Shown one piece after another: positions 7,155-9,364 of a DNA stretch of 9,364 bases. This DNA comes from SYIM01 sp041182885. Lineage in GTDB: Bacteria > Pseudomonadota > Gammaproteobacteria > Burkholderiales > Burkholderiaceae_E. The translations under genes were made by a program, and so were the position numbers. The stretch covers positions 1 to 9,364 of the forward strand of contig JBMSQB010000122.1 in the NCBI GenBank assembly GCA_049423065.1. Direction: 5' to 3'. Each line of letters begins with the position of its first letter. Positions within the stretch are counted from its first letter, which is position 1. The notes beneath the pieces were generated by a model, which was not told where the DNA came from, ran no database searches, and was given only the letters and a program-made list of their open reading frames with translations.

Positions 7155-7898
7155 TCATGGACTGGCGAGGCCCGCACCGCCATCGACCGCGATCACCTGT
7201 CCGGTCACATAGTGCGCCTCGCGCAGCAGAAAGAACGCGACCTGACCCATGTCCGACCCGTCACCGATTCGCGCGAGCGGAATTGCCGCCTCGATTCGCG
7301 CGCGCTCGCTGGCGTTGAAGGTATCGTCTTCCGGCCAGGTGAGCGATCCCGGTGCGAGGGCGTTGACCCGCACCTGCGGGGCGAGCTCAAGCGCGAGCGA
7401 ACGGGTGAGCGACACGATGCCGGCCTTGGCCGCGGTGTAGACCGAAAAGCCCGGCAGCGGCCGATCGGTTCGCACGTCGCAGACATTGACGATCGCACCA
7501 CCCGAGGCACGCAGCGCTGGCGCCGCGTACTGGCTGCAGAAAAACGCCGCTTTCAGATTGCCGTCGAGCAGATATGCCCAGTGCGCCTCGTCAACCTGGC
7601 CGAGATCGGACCGGATGAAGGTGGATGCATTGTTCACCAGACCGTCCAGCCGACCCTGCCAGGCGAGGGCGGCATTGACCGCCGCCGCGCAGCCCTCGGC
7701 GCTTGCCAGGTCGGCGGCGACCGCGAGCGCCGACTGTGGCCGAAGCGCGCAAAGCTCGGCGCAGAGCGCCTCAGCCTGCATGGCCGATTGCCGGTAGTGG
7801 ATGACGACGTGACAGCCGCGTGTATGAAAAAAGCGCGCCATGCCAGCGCCGATACGGCGGGCGGCGCCGGTGATGAGCACAACGGGGGCGGCGGACAT
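7155..7898 (-). CDS. SDR-family pteridine reductase (FolM/PTR1 type)
   Basis: NADPH-dependent short-chain dehydrogenase, 247 residues, cytosolic. The cofactor motif is TGAARRIG (10-17): Arg-Ile-Gly in place of the usual Gly-Ile-Gly is typical of pteridine reductases (TGxxxRxG in PTR1 and FolM). NNAS is at 89-92. The usual catalytic Ser position is replaced by Asp141 in VCDVRTDRPLPG, followed by YTAAK (Tyr154, Lys158), which reproduces the Asp-Tyr-Lys arrangement of trypanosomatid PTR1. LAPG (181-184) and VTGQVIAVDGG (231-241) complete the fold. Likely substrates are dihydropterins (dihydromonapterin, dihydrobiopterin) or dihydrofolate; which one cannot be read from sequence. It heads the run with folB, ttcA and ubiB and is divergent from the methyltransferase. 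The start is the only sensible one: no ATG, GTG or TTG lies in frame between it and a stop at 7953-7955. Shine-Dalgarno is weak. Confidence 0.9.
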   Translation of the reverse strand: MSAAPVVLITGAARRIGAGMARFFHTRGCHVVIHYRQSAMQAEALCAELCALRPQSALAVAADLASAEGCAAAVNAALAWQGRLDGLVNNASTFIRSDLGQVDEAHWAYLLDGNLKAAFFCSQYAAPALRASGGAIVNVCDVRTDRPLPGFSVYTAAKAGIVSLTRSLALELAPQVRVNALAPGSLTWPEDDTFNASERARIEAAIPLARIGDGSDMGQVAFFLLREAHYVTGQVIAVDGGAGLASP

Positions 7899-8069
7899 CT
7901 GGGGCAGTGGTCTGGGTTGTTCGAGGAACCGGCGCGGGGTAACGCGCGCCCGAGTTCAAGCCACGGCGCCTGCGCGCAGGCAGTTTAAAGCATCCGGGCA
8001 GCGCGCTGCGCCCGGCAGCCGGCCGATCGGGATCCGGCGGGCGATCGAGGGCGGAGGATAATCCGCTCC
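7899..8069. promoter_or_regulatory. Divergent intergenic region between the pteridine reductase and methyltransferase genes
   Basis: These 171 nt separate two divergently read genes and should hold both promoters. I found no consensus sigma-70 pair. On the minus strand TTGAAC (reverse of 7954-7959) is a fair -35, but no good -10 follows at 16-18 nt. On the plus strand GATAAT (8057-8062) resembles a -10 box 7 nt from the methyltransferase ATG, again without a -35. GGAGG (8053-8057) is a good Shine-Dalgarno core but 12 nt from the ATG, longer than usual. An imperfect inverted repeat lies at 7994-8015. No convincing small ORF. Confidence 0.45.
7994..8015. repeat. Imperfect GC-rich inverted repeat in the divergent gap
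   Basis: CCGGGC (7994-7999) is the reverse complement of GCCCGG (8010-8015). Between them AGCGCGCT (8000-8007) is itself palindromic, and a GC dinucleotide (8008-8009) breaks the symmetry. It could be an operator-like site or a hairpin in the methyltransferase leader, or simply chance in DNA this GC-rich. It has no T tract, and no gene ends here, so it is not a terminator. Confidence 0.3.
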
Positions 8070-9338
8070 ATGTCCATGGCCAACCCTCATGCTGCCCTTC
8101 CCGACCCCGACCCCGCCGAGCGGGAGATCTCGGCGCGGGTCGAGGCGCGTGTGCGCGAGGCCATCGCGAGCGCGGGCGGGGCGATCAGCTTTGACCGCTA
8201 CATGGCGATCGCGCTGTACGAGCCCGGGTTGGGCTATTACGCGGGCGGTCGCCGTAAATTTGGCGCGGCTGGCGACTTTGTGACGGCGCCGGAGCTCTCC
8301 CCGCTCTTTGGCGCCTGCGTGGCTGTGCAGCTCGCACGCTGGTTGCCGGCGCTCTCGCCCTGCATCTGGGAGTTCGGTGCCGGCTCGGGCGCGCTTGCCG
8401 CGCAGGTGCTGTCCGAGCTTGATGCGCTGGGCCATGACACGGTCGAGTACCGCATCGTCGAGCTGTCGGCCGAGCTTCGTGCGCGCCAACAGGCCACACT
8501 CGCGGCAAGCCACCCGCGCGCGCTCGAGCGCGTGCAATGGCTCGCTGCGCTGCCGGATCGGATCGACGGCATCGTGCTCGCCAATGAGCTGCTCGATGCC
8601 TTGCCGGTCGAACTTTTTTCAATGGAAAACGGCGAGCTCTGCGAGCGGGTGGTTGAACTCGCGCCGGGATCGGCGCATGAACCGCTGCGCGGATCGCGCC
8701 AGCTTGCGGGCATGGATGATGCCCCGCCTGCGTCGGGTCTGCGCCTTGGCACGCGCGCGCCCGATGCCGCGTTCGCCCGTCGCGTGCGGGCGAGGCTTGC
8801 GCGCGCGGGCTGGCCGGATGCGCCGCCGCTGGGCTCTTATCACGGCGAGATCGGTGAGCAGGCGTCGGCCTGGGTAGCCAGCGTGGCCGAGCGGCTGGGC
8901 GCAGGCGTGATGCTGCTGATTGATTACGGATTTCCCGCCGCCGAGTTCTATCACCCTGCGCGTGCCTCGGGCACGCTCAACTGTCACTATCGGCACCGCT
9001 CGCACGCCGATCCGCTCTGGCGCCCGGGCTTGTGCGATATCACCGCGCATGTCGACTTCAGTGCTGTGCATGATGCGGCCACCGCCGCCGGCCTGACCTG
9101 CCTGGGCTATGGCGCGCAGAGCGCCTTTCTGCTGGGTTGCGGGCTGGCCGAGTTGTTTTCGAAAAGAGCGTCGGCCGCAGACCCGGCCGCGCGAATTCGC
9201 GCAGCCCACGCGCTTCAGCTCCTGGTGTCCGAAGCCGAGATGGGCGAACTCTTCAAGGTGATTGCATTCGGGTCGGACCCGGCCTGTGAGCCGCTGCTGC
9301 TCGACGGCAGGGATCGTCGAGCCGCCCTGCCCGCCTGA
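8070..9338 (+). CDS. Class I SAM-dependent methyltransferase, MidA/NDUFAF7 family (COG1565)
   Basis: Protein of 422 residues in the MidA/NDUFAF7 family. The mitochondrial member dimethylates an arginine of complex I subunit NDUFS2 during assembly; the bacterial role is not established. Signature blocks in order are FDRYMAIALYEPGLGYYA (41-58), GDFVTAPELSPLFG (68-81), the SAM-binding EFGAGSGALA (101-110), the acidic end of the next strand in IVELSAELRARQ (129-140), ANELLDALPV (171-180), IDYGFP (284-289), and a long GTLNCHYRHR...CDITAHVDF block (301-330) typical of the family. Length is normal. ATG codons at 8070 and 8076 are both possible; GGAGG at 8053-8057 sits 12 nt before the first. It is divergent from the pteridine reductase operon. 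The next gene, if co-transcribed, is beyond the window. Confidence 0.92.
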   Translation: MSMANPHAALPDPDPAEREISARVEARVREAIASAGGAISFDRYMAIALYEPGLGYYAGGRRKFGAAGDFVTAPELSPLFGACVAVQLARWLPALSPCIWEFGAGSGALAAQVLSELDALGHDTVEYRIVELSAELRARQQATLAASHPRALERVQWLAALPDRIDGIVLANELLDALPVELFSMENGELCERVVELAPGSAHEPLRGSRQLAGMDDAPPASGLRLGTRAPDAAFARRVRARLARAGWPDAPPLGSYHGEIGEQASAWVASVAERLGAGVMLLIDYGFPAAEFYHPARASGTLNCHYRHRSHADPLWRPGLCDITAHVDFSAVHDAATAAGLTCLGYGAQSAFLLGCGLAELFSKRASAADPAARIRAAHALQLLVSEAEMGELFKVIAFGSDPACEPLLLDGRDRRAALPA

Positions 9339-9364
9339 CCTCGCGCGAGCGGGCGGCGAGCGGG
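9339..9364. other. Sequence after the methyltransferase stop, to window end
   Basis: Twenty-six GC-rich bases with the small palindrome CTCGCGCGAG (9341-9350). Too short to assign. No T tract or start codon is visible. Confidence 0.3.

Noticed and set aside
6777..7988. Plus-strand open frame of 403 codons antisense to folB and the reductase
   Set aside because: It spans three real genes or gaps on the opposite strand and has no recognisable domain or Shine-Dalgarno.
7956..8537. Minus-strand open frame of 193 codons over the divergent gap and the methyltransferase N-terminus
   Set aside because: The overlapped plus-strand frame encodes conserved MidA blocks; this frame has no recognised motif.
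1..9364. Defence island, mobile element or CRISPR array
   Set aside because: All seven genes are recognisable chromosomal families or a chromosomal lipoprotein type. No direct-repeat array, transposase, integrase or abrupt change in composition was seen.

Overview
The window looks like ordinary chromosomal DNA from a GC-rich (roughly two-thirds G+C by eye) betaproteobacterium, perhaps in or near Burkholderiales. This rests on the linkage of a pteridine-reductase-type SDR, FolB, TtcA, GlmU and GlmS, with a MidA-type methyltransferase diverging from them, an order I recall from Burkholderiaceae relatives but could not check. The presence of ubiB fits a ubiquinone-making proteobacterium. Seven protein-coding genes fill almost all of the window. 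I see no rRNA, tRNA, CRISPR array, insertion sequence, phage gene or integrase.

Layout from left to right: (1) 1-3208, minus strand: glmU followed by glmS, an 11-nt gap apart. glmS is cut by the window edge a few codons before its end. (2) 3229-4119, plus strand: a DUF6279-type lipoprotein gene, 20 nt from glmU and divergent from it. (3) 4120-4242: a short convergent gap with no convincing terminator. (4) 4243-7898, minus strand: a tight four-gene run transcribed in the order pteridine reductase (folM/ptr1 type), folB, ttcA, ubiB. (5) 7899-8069: a 171-nt divergent intergenic region, the only sizeable non-coding stretch. (6) 8070-9338, plus strand: a complete MidA/NDUFAF7-family SAM-dependent methyltransferase gene.

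How the genes work together: GlmS and GlmU supply UDP-GlcNAc (fructose-6-P to GlcN-6-P, then, after GlmM acts elsewhere, GlcN-1-P to UDP-GlcNAc) for peptidoglycan and lipopolysaccharide. The SDR and FolB both act on reduced pterins (folate or monapterin branch). TtcA thiolates cytidine 32 of tRNA using an Fe-S cluster. UbiB supports ubiquinone synthesis. The MidA-type protein belongs to the family of a complex I assembly methyltransferase. The grouping is therefore housekeeping metabolism with a possible respiratory theme.

I found no undescribed system. The points most worth a second look are the FolB-versus-FolX identity next to a pteridine reductase, -10-like hexamers placed so that both plus-strand mRNAs could be leaderless, ubiB placed at the end of the folB-ttcA run, the lipoprotein gene wedged between glmU and ubiB, and many copies of the hexamer CGATCG.
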